A DNA stretch of 64,000 nt, from the NCBI GenBank assembly GCA_028622995.1, contig JAJQJQ010000038.1:496001-560000 (forward strand). The letters run 5' to 3'. This DNA is from Panagrolaimus kolymaensis. Lineage: Eukaryota > Nematoda > Chromadorea > Rhabditida > Panagrolaimidae. This document shows, in pieces, positions 21,670 through 32,697 of this stretch (position 1 is its first letter; each line of letters opens with the position of its first letter). Made by a program: the position numbers and the translations under genes. The notes beneath the pieces were generated by a model. That model made no database searches. It had not been told where the DNA came from and saw only the letters and a list, made by a program, of their open reading frames with translations.

Positions 21670-24356
21670 CTACAAAGGAATTGTAGATGATGATGTATCA
21701 CTTCGCGGGAGAGGAGGAGGCATATTTGGTGGCATATGTGCATTAAATGAATTAGCTGGTACAGAAACTGTTGAATCCATTTTAAAGCTAACTGTGGGTT
21801 GTTGTTGTAGTGGTTGTTGAATCATTGGAGCGGGAGCTTCAAACTTTTTTAATGGCTCAGAAACAACTGAAGGAAAAGAAAAAGCAGGATGATCAATATT
21901 TATTCCAGGTGTTTCAACATCTATCGAATTTGAATGTGGTGGCTGTGGAGCAGAGGCCGAACCATCAGCTTTTCCAACAAGCCAATAAGTTTCCATTACA
22001 CCTTTTCCCTAAAAATAGTATGACTTTTTTGGGAATATTTTTTATTCTTTGATATGTATGTACCTTGATTATTACTTCTCCTCGAGATTCAGTAATATAA
22101 CCTCCAACAACTTTAGTTAAAAATTTATTTGCTGTCCCAGAAATGTGAATTCTTCCAGCTGAAAATTTTTAAAGTCCTTTAAAATAAATATATTAATAAT
22201 CTTTTTACGTTTGCCATTGCTTTCCATTCTTGAAGCTGTGTTTACACTGTCACCAAAAAGGCAATATCGAGGCATTGTTAATCCAACTACGCCTGCCACC
22301 GCAGAACCTTAAAGTTTCTTTCAACCCTTTTATCAAATTTAAAAAAAAAGCGTACCAGTATGAAAGCCAATTCTTAAATTAATCCTTTCATTGGGTAAAT
22401 GAGGCACTCGAAAGCTGGTTAAGCTATTCAAAAATGCCAATGACATATCAGCTATTTCTTTTGCATGTGAATCGCCATTTCGATGTGGTAAACCAGAAAC
22501 ACATAAATATCCATCGCCTAAAAATCAAAAAATAAGTTCATTTTTGAAAAATAAACTATTTTTAAAAATTTAATTTGTTAATAAATTCGCTGCTTACCAA
22601 TAGTTTCAACTTTATAAACATCATGTCCATCAATAATGAAATCAAAAGTTGTGTAAAGATTATTAAGTAAATTTACAACTTGCAAAGGCGTACATTTGCT
22701 TGCTAAAGTTGTAAATGAAACAACATCAGAAAAAAATATTGTAACCATATCAAATGATTCAGGCTCGACACTATGTCCAAGTTTTAATTTTTCTGCTACT
22801 TGCTTTGGTAGCATTCGATAAAGCAAAACATCACTTTTCTTTTTTTCTTCAACCAATTCTTTTGTTCGCTCTTCCACTTCTTCTTCAAGTGAAGTTGCAT
22901 ATTGTTCTAACATATTAAAAACATAATCCATTAAACTTTGCTTTCTAAACAAAAAATAAATGCAGAATTGTGGAGGAAAAACAAATACAAAAAATACCCT
23001 CGCTTATTCATATTTTTAATAAGACTTTTAACCATATCCATTTTTGGCCGCTTTGACGGGTTTTCATCCCAGCAATCTCGAATTAAATGCAATAAATTTG
23101 TATTTATATCATCATTCATATCTATTTCAGGACGAGCAGGTGGCTCAGAACTCCGTTTAACAGCAAAAATTATATCTACAAAAAAATGTATTTTGAAAAT
23201 ATGTCAAAGGCCACAGTAGTTTTTTTTTTTTGCAAACCATCTATTTCATCTTCTCTATCAGAATAATTCCAAGCTGGCCGACGATTAATTAATTCAGAAC
23301 AAATAATAGCAAACGAATAAACATCACCAGCTTGTGAACCTATTTTATCATCTTCGCGGAGGTGTTCGGGTGCCATCCATAAATAATCTTAAAAACAATT
23401 TTTTTGTAAAAAAAAAGAAAAATAAATTTATTTTATTAATTTTTTTACGTTTTTTCTGTATTGGCTGCATAACTCGAACAAAAGGAAGGCCATAATCACT
23501 AATTTTAACTTGCCATCGATCATTAATTAAACAACATTCAGAAGTTAAAGCTCCATGAAAATTAATAAATGAAGAGTGAATTGCTGCTAATCCCTAAAAA
23601 ATTTCGTTAACGAAAAAGTTTGAATTTAAATATTGATTACCGTTGCAAGATCTCTCATTAAAGCAAAAATAAAGAATGAATCAGATAAATAATTATCTTT
23701 AGCTAAAACATCTTTGAGCGAACCACGACTAGCATATTTCCAAATTACTATAAAAACTGGGGCATCGATGCATACAGCCAATAATCGGTTTACATTATCG
23801 TGATCAAATTGTCGGATCTAAAAATCACTATTTTCTTTCTTTTTTCTTCAAAAAAATCTAACTTTTCGAACAAGATTAAATTCAGCTCGACCAAATCTTG
23901 GCCTCACAGTTTGCTTTGATCCAAAAACAATTTCTTTATTCCATAAAAAGAAAGCATGATGCTCAGTTTCTTCATGATTTTCTGCTGTTGTTCTTGTCAA
24001 TGATGAATGCCCGCTTTGCATGCTTCTCATACTTTTAATTAAATCACTTTTTGATAAATCCGCTGATAATTTTGTTAAATCATGATACGAAGCTAAACAT
24101 TCGGTATTCATCTTTTTCTCTTCAATCCTTTTTGACCTAAAAAAAACATAAATTTTGATTTTGATTCTGCGTTATTTTGCAATGTACCTCCAAATGAAAC
24201 ATATTGCTCCAATAAATAATCCAAGAATAATCATACCTCCACCAATACCAATAATTATATACCATGTTGTTGAAACCGGACATTGATTGCCTGAGAAACC
24301 ACAAATGGGAATTGGAAGAGGTCGTTTATAATTTCGACTCGACCAAATTGTCCTTC
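21670..24356 (-). CDS. Receptor guanylate cyclase, 3' part: transmembrane, kinase-homology and cyclase domains
   Basis: Exons from an acceptor at about 24357 to a TAG at 21670-21672. Order: juxtamembrane CGFSGNQCP, one membrane helix (about 24275-24200), kinase-homology domain (about 24110-23030; MAPEHL, DVYSF and [12 protein letters not shown] are the recognisable subdomains), dimerisation coiled coil rich in Glu/Lys (22930-22830), and the class III cyclase domain: [11 protein letters not shown] (first metal Asp), [15 protein letters not shown] (second Asp), [12 protein letters not shown], and [15 protein letters not shown] with the Cys that specifies GTP and the catalytic Asn/Arg pair. The catalytic set looks complete. 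A Pro-rich tail with poly-Gln stretches follows. The domain makes cGMP from GTP. Its natural N-terminal half lies at 30242-32110, beyond a Helitron, so the transcript is probably disrupted. Confidence 0.85.
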
Positions 24357-24402
24357 CTAGTAATTTTGATTGTTATTTCGTTTGTCTATGGAAATCCATC
24401 TT

Positions 24403-24662
24403 GGGAAAGTTTATAAAAAATGTAAAAATTAGCATATGAAAATGAATGAAAGCTCAAAGTAAGAAGCTTTTCATTGCATAAAAATGAAGCGGTGATGAGC
24501 GGTTGTTTATTTGATGTATTCTAAGATGCAAAAGAATCCAAATACATAAAAAGATCCAAATACCTTAAAAGATCCAAATATCCAAAAGGATCCAAATACC
24601 CAAAACAAATAAGTGAAAGTTTTAAAAAAATAAAAAAATTAGCATAAAAATGAATGAAAGCT
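24403..24662. repeat. Direct repeats flanking a short minisatellite in the Helitron 5' region
   Basis: Two near-identical stretches of about 50 bp (24403-24454 and 24612-24662, both ending in AAAATGAATGAAAGCT) bracket a run of four 17-19 bp units, consensus AAAAGATCCAAATACCT, at about 24529-24602. Seen directly. Could be subterminal Helitron repeats or a partial duplication of the 5' terminus. Confidence 0.6.
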
Positions 24663-25013
24663 ATCTTTTTTTTCGCAAACGTAATGGAATGAATTTACTA
24701 TAATTTGCATACCCAAAAATTTAATAAAAGCGTAACTGACAAGCAAAAAGCTTCTAATAAATTTTGCAAGCTTGCTCGCAAACGGTGATCTTGAAGCTCT
24801 CTTGCTAATAGCTCACAGTAAAAACCTGATTTTACTATCAAAAAAAATTTTGTTTTTAAAGGTAACTTGGGCCTTCAAACCATTCATACCTTTGGATCTC
24901 TTCGGCGGTCTTAAGCTTTACCTTGAGATTACTTTGGTGATTTCAAGCACTACCTCTTTCGGGAGAATTTTTTTAATATTTTTATTTTACTTCTATCTAA
25001 TTAATTGTTTTCA

Positions 25014-28000
25014 ATGCCAAGGCAAACCATTAAAAGAACTGCTTCGCAAGAAAGTGTTCGTCAAGAAGAGCTAAAAAGACGAAAAGCCGAACAAAAACGA
25101 GTAAAAAGATCTCAAAGATCCGAAGATGAGAAAGCGTCAGATAATGAACAAGTTAAAAATACCATGCAAGCACGACGATCTCTTTTATCACAGTCTCAAA
25201 AAAATGTTGAAAACGAAAATGCCCGTAATCGAATGCAAATCAGAAATGCAAATTTTACCGAAGCTGAAAGAGTTTATCATAATGTACAATCAAAAGTAAC
25301 CATGAGACAAAGACGTAGGCCAACTAATCAAATAGCTTCAGGTGGCAAAGAAATAGACGACAATATCAAACCACATTATCTCGGACCTATGAACTTGGAA
25401 TGCACTCATTGTGGTTCAAAACATTTTGAAAGTGAAAAAGTTAGTAATAAAGGCTTATCATTCAGTTTATGTTGTCAGCATGGCAGTAGCTTAAGTTTAT
25501 CAACTGAACTACCTTATCCCGAAGAACTCAAAAAGCTTTTTGATATCAAAGAATTCAGGGACAATATTCGATATTATAATAGTGCACACGCTTTTGCTTC
25601 ATTTAATGCAGATATCGTTAAATTTGGAATTAATCGTCCAGGGCCTTATTCATTCGTTGTTCAAGGACAAGTTTATAATCAAATTAATACAGCCTTAAGA
25701 AATTCCGAAAATGAAAATAAATCATATGGCCAATTATATTTCACAGACCCACTTGAAGCAGCAGAAACCCGTATGCAATCATTTTCAAAACTCAAACCTG
25801 AAATAACAAAAACTTTATCTCTTACTTTGAGCCAAATAAATTGTCATGCTCAAGCTTTTAAAATGATGTATGAACAATATGAAACGCAGCAACAATTAGC
25901 TTTACAAACTGGAACCGAACCTTTAAATTTATCATTGCATTTTAGCCTTAAAAAGGGAGTCGATCCTCGCCGCTTTAACCTACAAACATCTAATGAAGTC
26001 GCCGCTGTTTTTGGAACAACTGATGACGGTGAAATTCCTGATTCTTATGTAACCATTTACGATAAAGAAGGTCGGCATTTAAAAACTGTCAATGCATTAG
26101 ATAAAAATGTTGAACCATGGCTTTATCCTATTTTCTTTCCACATGGACAACCAATTTGGCATCACGAAATGAAAAAACTTTTTAGTAAGAAAAATGAAGG
26201 TTTAACTCGAGGTGCTTACGCTAAATTTAAAATCTCAATTCGTGAAGGTGAATTTAATGCAGTTTTACATGGTGGCCGGCTTTTCCAACAATGGTTAGTA
26301 GACACCGCTTTAAAAATTATCAAAGAGCGAGTCGAATATCTACGCAAAAATCAAAATAAAATTTACCGTGATAGTTACGCAAACATTGATGCATTCATGA
26401 AAAAACACCAAATCGACAACAATGCCAATTCCATTGGAACTAAAATAATCTTGCCATCAACTCATACAGGATCACCCCGTTATATGGAACAAGTTTATCA
26501 AGATGCTATGACCATTGTGAGACGACTTGGAAAGCCTGATTTGTTTGTTACGATGACATGTAATCCAAATTGGCCGGAAATCGTTGAAAATCTTTTCCCT
26601 GGACAAACACCTGCCGATCGACCAGATTTGATTGCAAAAGTTTTCAAGCAAAAATTAAACTTCGTTGTTGATTTAATCGAGAAAAAGGGTTATTTTGGTA
26701 GTTGTAAAGCTTATGTTTACACCATTGAATTCCAAAAAAGAGGTCTTCCTCATGCTCATCTTTTGATAACTTTGGAAGGAGATTACAAAATGCGAACCGC
26801 TGAAGTCATTAATCGTTATATCAGTGCACAATTACCTGATCAAGAAAAATTCCCAAATTTGTTCAATTTAGTTTCAAATCACATGGTTCATGGGCCTTGC
26901 GGTTTTCGATGCGAAAAGGATGGTAAATGCTCGAAAGGTTTCCCTAAAAATTTCCAAGAAGAAACTACACTTGATGAGGATGCTTATCCCACATATGCAA
27001 GACCAAACGATGGAAGATCCTTTACAAAAAATTCCGGATTTGTCGTAGATAACCAATATGTTGTACCACATTGTCCTAATTTATTACTTTTAATGAACTG
27101 TCACATTAATGTTGAAGTTGTATCCTCCATTAAAGCTGTAAAATATCTTTACAAATATATATTTAAAGGCCATGATGCAGCAGCTATTAAAATTGTCGAT
27201 GGTGTTGTCCAATACGACGAATGTGAATCATTTTTAAATAGTCGATATATGGGAGCAGCCGAAGCAGCTTGGAGAATTTTCAAATTTGAATTGCACGGTA
27301 AAAGTCACTCTATTACTCGACTTCCCCTTCATTTACCAAACGAGCAAAGTGTAAATTTCATAGATGCCGAAAACATTGACGGAATACAAGCAGCCTTAGA
27401 TAAAAAAACAATGTTAATGGATTATTTTGAATTAAATAAACGTGATCCTAAAGCAAAGGACTATTTTTATGGTGAAATACCCGAACATTTCACATGGGGT
27501 AAAAATAAAGACACAAATAAATTTCAATGGAATACACGTAAAGGTGCTTTTAATAATCTCGGCAGAATGTACACTGTTTCTCCCACCAATCAAGAACTAT
27601 TCCACCTTCGAATCCTTTTAAATCATGTTAAAGGAGCCACAAGTTTTGACGAATTAAAGACCGTTGATGAAAAAAATTGCCAAACATTCACTCAAGCATG
27701 TCTTGAATTGGGTTTAGTCGAAGACGACAAAGAATGGTATCGAGTTCTTTCAGAAGCCAGTGTTTCATTAATGCCATACCAAATGCGATCATTATTTGTA
27801 CGACTTTTAATTCATTGCTCCCCATTAGCACCTGATAATCTTTGGGAAGAATATAAAGAAGCCATGGCCGAAGACTTTGCGCTTACAATGCCTATGGAAG
27901 TTGCCATTCAAAAAGCTTATCGAGAAATTGCCCGATTATTAGAAATTGAAGACAGATCTTTAGCTGATTACCCCACAATGAATCAAAATATCAATTTTGA

Positions 28001-29426
28001 TGAAGAATATGACCGTTATGATTCTTCATTTGATCAAGCTATTGGTGAACAAATGTATGCAACAATGAACGACAAACAAAAGGAAATTATTAATAAAGTT
28101 TTAAATGCAAGCGAAAACCTCAAAGAAACTTCCCAAAAACTTTATTATCTTGATGGCCCAGGAGGATCTGGAAAAACTTACGTTTATAAAACATTATGGC
28201 ATTTGTTACGGGTTAAAGGTAAAAAGGTTCAAACCATGGCTTTTACTGGCATTGCCGCAATATTATTACCAGGTGGAAAAACTGTCCATAAAACAATTGG
28301 ATTACCGGTTCCGCTCTATTCTGACTCAAATTCAATTTTAACTCCAAAAACAAAACAAGCAGAAAACTTAAAAAATACAGACGTTTTCATTTGTGATGAG
28401 ACACCAATGGCTCCACGATACGCTTTTGAAATTATGGACAGAACTTTGCGTGATTTTACTAAAATTGATGAACCTTTTGGTGGTAAAATTGTAATACTTG
28501 GTGGTGACTTTCGTCAATTATTACCGGTTAGAAAAAATGGGACGAGATCCGAATGTGTTAATCTATCAATTAAATTCAGCGCCTTATGGAAAAATTTTGA
28601 ACAATTTAAATTAAACCAAAATATGCGTGCTGATGCAGAAGAAACTGAATTTGCGGAATATTTGTTAAAAATCGGTGAAGGGAAAGTTAATGATGAAAAT
28701 GACAATTTTGAAATTCCTACCGATTTTATTACTGAAAACGATTTAGTCGAAGAAGTTTATGGAACTTTAATAAGACAAAATCGTTTTAACGATGTTTCAT
28801 ATTCAGCTATTCTTTCGGCAAGAAATGCAGATGTTGATGAATTAAATAATGAAGTAGTTGCAATGTTACCAGCAGAAGGTGAAAAAATATATAGTAGCAT
28901 TGATTCGGCAATCGAAGGTGAAGCTTTACAAGAACTATTAACGCAAGAATATTTAAACAACTTAAATCCTCCATCATTGCCACCTCATGAACTACGTTTG
29001 CGAAAAAATACAGTTATTATGCTCATTAGAAACCTCAGTCAAGCTGAAGGATTATGTAATGGAACAAGGCTTTTGGTTATTGGATTAATGAACAACACAT
29101 TACAATGTAAAATTTTAACCGGTGATAAAAAAGGTGACGTTGTCATGATTCATCGAATTTTGCTATATAACGAAGAAAATTACCCATTTACATTGGCCCG
29201 AAGACAATTCCCTGTTAAAATCGCATTTGCAATGACCATTAATAAAAGCCAGGGTCAAACATTCGAAATTGTTGGAATTGATTTGCGTAAAGATGTTTTT
29301 AACCATGGACAAATGTATGTGGCATGTTCACGAGTAAAAAGGTGGTCTGCATTAAAAATATATTTTGGACAACAGCGAATGAATAATAAAGTTAAAAATT
29401 ATGTTTACAAGGAAATAATTAATTAG
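25014..29426 (+). CDS. Helitron Rep/helicase transposase
   Basis: Single uninterrupted frame of 1,470 codons from ATG 25014 (MPRQTIKRTASQES); in-frame codons before it are non-ATG. Order: basic N-terminus; a zinc-binding C-x2-C ... CC-x2-H region (about residues 123-155); the Helitron-like N domain; the HUH nuclease motif GLPHAHLL (about residue 577); the two-tyrosine motif KYLYKYIFKG (about residue 710), which cuts and joins single-stranded DNA; then a PIF1-like SF1B helicase with Walker A GPGGSGKT (about residue 1048), ICDETPMAP (Walker B), GGDFRQLLPV, and the terminal TINKSQGQT and YVACSRVKR motifs. No frameshift or stop, so the element may be young and active (inference). No OTU or endonuclease domain seen. 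Confidence 0.93.
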   Translation: MPRQTIKRTASQESVRQEELKRRKAEQKRVKRSQRSEDEKASDNEQVKNTMQARRSLLSQSQKNVENENARNRMQIRNANFTEAERVYHNVQSKVTMRQRRRPTNQIASGGKEIDDNIKPHYLGPMNLECTHCGSKHFESEKVSNKGLSFSLCCQHGSSLSLSTELPYPEELKKLFDIKEFRDNIRYYNSAHAFASFNADIVKFGINRPGPYSFVVQGQVYNQINTALRNSENENKSYGQLYFTDPLEAAETRMQSFSKLKPEITKTLSLTLSQINCHAQAFKMMYEQYETQQQLALQTGTEPLNLSLHFSLKKGVDPRRFNLQTSNEVAAVFGTTDDGEIPDSYVTIYDKEGRHLKTVNALDKNVEPWLYPIFFPHGQPIWHHEMKKLFSKKNEGLTRGAYAKFKISIREGEFNAVLHGGRLFQQWLVDTALKIIKERVEYLRKNQNKIYRDSYANIDAFMKKHQIDNNANSIGTKIILPSTHTGSPRYMEQVYQDAMTIVRRLGKPDLFVTMTCNPNWPEIVENLFPGQTPADRPDLIAKVFKQKLNFVVDLIEKKGYFGSCKAYVYTIEFQKRGLPHAHLLITLEGDYKMRTAEVINRYISAQLPDQEKFPNLFNLVSNHMVHGPCGFRCEKDGKCSKGFPKNFQEETTLDEDAYPTYARPNDGRSFTKNSGFVVDNQYVVPHCPNLLLLMNCHINVEVVSSIKAVKYLYKYIFKGHDAAAIKIVDGVVQYDECESFLNSRYMGAAEAAWRIFKFELHGKSHSITRLPLHLPNEQSVNFIDAENIDGIQAALDKKTMLMDYFELNKRDPKAKDYFYGEIPEHFTWGKNKDTNKFQWNTRKGAFNNLGRMYTVSPTNQELFHLRILLNHVKGATSFDELKTVDEKNCQTFTQACLELGLVEDDKEWYRVLSEASVSLMPYQMRSLFVRLLIHCSPLAPDNLWEEYKEAMAEDFALTMPMEVAIQKAYREIARLLEIEDRSLADYPTMNQNINFDEEYDRYDSSFDQAIGEQMYATMNDKQKEIINKVLNASENLKETSQKLYYLDGPGGSGKTYVYKTLWHLLRVKGKKVQTMAFTGIAAILLPGGKTVHKTIGLPVPLYSDSNSILTPKTKQAENLKNTDVFICDETPMAPRYAFEIMDRTLRDFTKIDEPFGGKIVILGGDFRQLLPVRKNGTRSECVNLSIKFSALWKNFEQFKLNQNMRADAEETEFAEYLLKIGEGKVNDENDNFEIPTDFITENDLVEEVYGTLIRQNRFNDVSYSAILSARNADVDELNNEVVAMLPAEGEKIYSSIDSAIEGEALQELLTQEYLNNLNPPSLPPHELRLRKNTVIMLIRNLSQAEGLCNGTRLLVIGLMNNTLQCKILTGDKKGDVVMIHRILLYNEENYPFTLARRQFPVKIAFAMTINKSQGQTFEIVGIDLRKDVFNHGQMYVACSRVKRWSALKIYFGQQRMNNKVKNYVYKEIIN

Positions 29427-29468
29427 GAGATAAAGCGGCGTAAAAACGATCTGGTGGCAAATTTTTAG

Positions 29469-30000
29469 TTTATAAAATACGTGGCAAATTATTTATACTT
29501 AACCGATTTCTTAATTGACGAACTCTTCGGAGGATCTATTTTAAACCACCTTTATGGTGGTCCCCTACTGCAGGGTATGCAGCGTTTTGGAGTTGGAGGA
29601 GGAGGTAAGTCTTTTATTTTTGTTTTAGTTATTTTCTTTTTTTATTTCAGATTTGAGCAAATACCAAGCAGCATCTTTATTCTAAGAAAATATTCATTCA
29701 TTCAACTTTATAAGAAGCAGCCATTCTGATCAACAGTAAGTTTTTTTTGATATTATATTTTGTTATTTTCTTTGTTTTTAGGACATTCTTTTCATTGTTG
29801 CTCGCTTATGTCAAATATATAATGTGCTTCATCAAAATTTTATTATGATCTCAATTCATCAACAAAAATTTCAATTCAATATTTATTATGCTGACTTATT
29901 TACTATCTACGCTGTAGCAATTCTGGTGAAACCGTTAGTTTATTATTATTATTAATATTAAAATAATATTTTGTTTTTAGTCTATGTTTATCGCTATTTT
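29469..30000 (+). other. Putative captured gene fragment (exon-intron structure) inside the Helitron
   Basis: Between the helicase stop and the 3' hairpin there is a run of splice-like sites in the sense direction. TTTTTAG precedes 29469 and GTAAGT follows 29604 around a fully open exon (it includes LFGGSILNHLYGGPLLQGM and a poly-Gly end). TTTATTTCAG precedes 29651, where the frame continues as DLSKYQAASLF and stops at 29685. GTAAGT at about 29739 and TTTTTAG at about 29781 bracket another intron, followed by about 150 open bases. This looks like the 3' part of a host gene picked up by the Helitron; the source gene is not recognised. It has no start codon of its own. Confidence 0.45.
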
Positions 30001-30213
30001 CAAATAAAATTGCTTCATCTTGAATCATCTTAAAAGAATGATAAGATCCTTTTCAAATCTCAATCGAATACTCAACTCTACGAGCTCCAAAACTTCTTTC
30101 AACAAGAAACTCCAAAATTTATCTCAACTTTGTATTGTAAATTTCTTTTTTTATTGTATGTAATATGTTAGCAATAAAATACAAAAATAAAAATTAGTAA
30201 TATAATAGACATG

Positions 30214-30241
30214 GCGGCGCGGAGCGCCGCTTCTTGCCTAG
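30214..30241 (+). repeat. Helitron 3' terminal hairpin and CTAG end
   Basis: A 7-bp perfect GC stem with a 3-base loop in an otherwise very AT-rich area, seven bases before CTAG. This is the arrangement expected for a Helitron terminator of transposition (stem-loop, then CTRR-3', then host T). Confidence 0.8.
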
Positions 30242-32110
30242 TTGTAAATTCATCTTGATATTCAGGTTCAAATGAAACTATATTAGCTTGAATTGAAATT
30301 TTTGCATATACTGTTGGTTCATCCGTTGAACTTAAAGCTGTGATAGAAAACACGGGTTCACGAGTACCATTTTCATTAATTCTAACAAGTCCTGTCATGC
30401 CATTAAATTGTCCTCGAGAAAGGGTATTTACAAGGGAACCATTTAAAAGTTGTTCAGGGCTATATGATTCCAAAGTTTTATTTACAGCTCTTGCATACAT
30501 ATAAGTTGCATCGTGTAATGATCGAACGTAAACAGATGGCTAAAATTTTATTAATTTTAGTTTTACATAAATTTTTTTAATTAATCTCTCACTTGAGTTT
30601 CATTGATAGTTCCTAAACACATTCCATCACAAAAGAAAGGATATTGGCCCATTAAAGATTGAACTTCTTTATTAAAATTTTCTATTTCTTCTGTTGATTG
30701 ATTCTCTAAATCAATCTGCAAAAAAAATATATTTATGGTTTCTATTTTTTCTCCAAATTAGTAAAATTTTAAGAAAAACATACGATTATTGAACGTCTAG
30801 CTGTGGTTTTGGCTTCCTCATCTAAGCCATCTGGCGGGTCATTGTAATCAACCCAAAATCTTACGGCTTCAGAATTCTTATCACTGTCTGTATTATTCAC
30901 TAAAGCTCAAAGAGATTAATTTAAAAAAAAAGAAAATTAATGATTGCCTTGTCTAAGCATGCCTTGACTTCGAAGATCAGGAAAAATATAAACATATTCT
31001 TGAGTGTTCATTCCTTTTTCATCAGCAGCTATTAAAAATCTTCGTTTAGTATCATCATCGTCAAAACAAACAACAATTACTAAAATCAAGAGATTTTAAA
31101 ACAAAAATTTGAAAGAAGAGAAAAGTTCTTACTTCTTGCTTTTGATTTCAAAGTATCAAGTATTTGAAGCAATGCAGTTTTATCTGCGTTGATTTTTCTT
31201 TTAAATGAAATGTAAATATCATCGGTTTGATCCGTGACCGCCTTCTCAAAAACGTTGTTATTACATTGTAGGATTGTCAAAAAAAATTACCTCCAAATCT
31301 TGCTGCAAAAAATCACATTTTCTTTGCTCTGAATCTAATGTGTAAATTAAAGCAAATTCAGTCCAACCATATTCGAACATTATCTCTTTCACAGCTTGTC
31401 CCAAACTAAAAACAAAAAAACAAAATCGTATGTTTTAGTTCAAAGTTTTCACATACGTAAAAGTATTAGCATTAACATTGGCCAAAGTTGGAAAACGAAC
31501 GGCATCCGTGAGCTCAGAGGATGAGGAAGCGCCCCAAGTAAAAATAGGTAAATTATAAAATGAGCCAAGAATACCAGATATTAATGCAGCTAAAAAAATT
31601 TAAAATTAATTACTTAGACTCTAAATTAAGATTATTACATGTGGTACATGGAGGACCAATAATTGCATGTACTCCTTCATTGTAAAGTCTAGTTGTAAAT
31701 CCAGCAGCTAAAGCTTCATCGCATTGATCCATATACCAAACAAAACTAAAATTATTAAAGATTTCCTTTATTATTTTCCATTTGTGATTAGACCTACGTA
31801 AAATTAACATTTCTCAACATGCCTTCCTTTTCAACTCTTTTTAATGCAATGGTTATTGCAGGCGCAGATTGACCAAACCCCATTAAAGTTCGTAAGCGAT
31901 AAGTGGAATTTGGAAATAATAATCCAACTTTAAGATGAATAATTCCATCGCTATTAGGAGCAACTGATGATGGAATAATGCCACTTGGTGGGAGCGATGG
32001 AGTTATAGCTTGGCACTTTAAAAACAAAGCTTACTTTGTGTTTAAAAATTGGCAAAACTTACATTAGCATAAAAAAGGTTTGAAGAAATAATTATAATAA
32101 AAATCCACAT
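30242..32110 (-). CDS. Receptor guanylate cyclase, 5' part: signal peptide and ligand-binding ectodomain, cut by the Helitron
   Basis: About nine exons from ATG 32108-32110 (MWIFIIIISSNLFYAN, a signal peptide) through a periplasmic-binding-like ANF-receptor domain: LKVGLLFPN near the start, FGQSAPAITIALKRV, IIGPPCTTC (the usual G-P-x-C motif), SELTDAVRFPTLANVN (S-D-x-x-x-F-P-T-L-x-R-like), VIVVCFDDDDTKRRFLIAA, and YMYARAVNKTLESYSPEQLLNGS with GITGxVxI-type GMTGLVRI in the last exon. The frame is open up to 30242, where the coding sequence (ending in EPEYQDEFT) runs directly into the Helitron 3' end. The rest of the protein is at 21670-24356. Ligand unknown. Confidence 0.82.
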
Positions 32111-32697
32111 TCTTACTTAAGAGTCTATCGAAAAAAATGATATGCAAAAATATGTTTTTTTAAAGGATAAGGATTCTTATAAATGAAAACCATACAATGT
32201 TAGAAAAGAAGCCTTCCAAAAAAGGAAAACTTTGATTTGTCATTGTAAGAAAAAGCAAAGAAGCCAAAAAAAATTAATCATGTTTTTTGATACATTAACA
32301 TTGTCCTATAAAATTTGTCTGACATCAATTTCATAATATTTTTTAGTAAAATATTTTGTTTGGTTTGATATGTAGTAAACAATGGACTTCATAAAGGATT
32401 ACAGTAAATTGTATATAAATATGAAAGGTGATAGTGACTCACAGGTTTAGTGTGTATTTTTCATCTCAATTATTGACTGAATAGCTTGTTATTTAGCTTA
32501 TTCTAAAAAAAAATAGAAGGAAAAAATTGTAAATGAATAAAGTAAAATTTTATTGACAAGTAAAAAATGATAAATTTTAAACAAAAAAGGTTAACCATAA
32601 AGGTTCACAACAAGAAGAAAGAACATGATAAAGTAAACTTATGTCAACAAGAACTAAAATAAAAATTCACATGAAATCACAAACGAAAAATATGAAT
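32111..32697. other. Upstream region of the cyclase and 3' flank of the first TPR gene
   Basis: Contains the cyclase promoter (minus strand). The part from about 32470 to 32697 is recognisably similar to 35260-35395, which shows it belongs to the duplicated block of the TPR cluster. Confidence 0.5.

Larger units (their letters stand above)
24395..30241 (+). mobile_element. Autonomous Helitron inserted in the receptor guanylate cyclase gene
   Basis: Rolling-circle DNA transposon. The 3' end is textbook: a GC-rich hairpin GCGGCGC-GGA-GCGCCGC at 30214-30230, seven bases, then CTAG (30238-30241) followed by host T. The element carries one intact Rep/helicase frame (25014-29426). Host cyclase coding sequence resumes at 30242. 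The 5' end is uncertain: TC at 24395, preceded by A, is the best guess between the last recognised cyclase exon (24356) and the first repeat of the element; it could lie a little further right. Length about 5.8 kb. As expected for Helitrons, no target duplication is evident. Confidence 0.8.

Noticed and set aside
26874..28960. Minus-strand frames inside the Helitron
   Set aside because: Antisense shadows of the Rep/helicase frame.
24357..30242. Helitron as an intronic insertion with the cyclase transcript intact
   Set aside because: The ectodomain exon is open up to the element terminus with no donor before it, so an exonic insertion is the better reading; RNA data could still overturn this.
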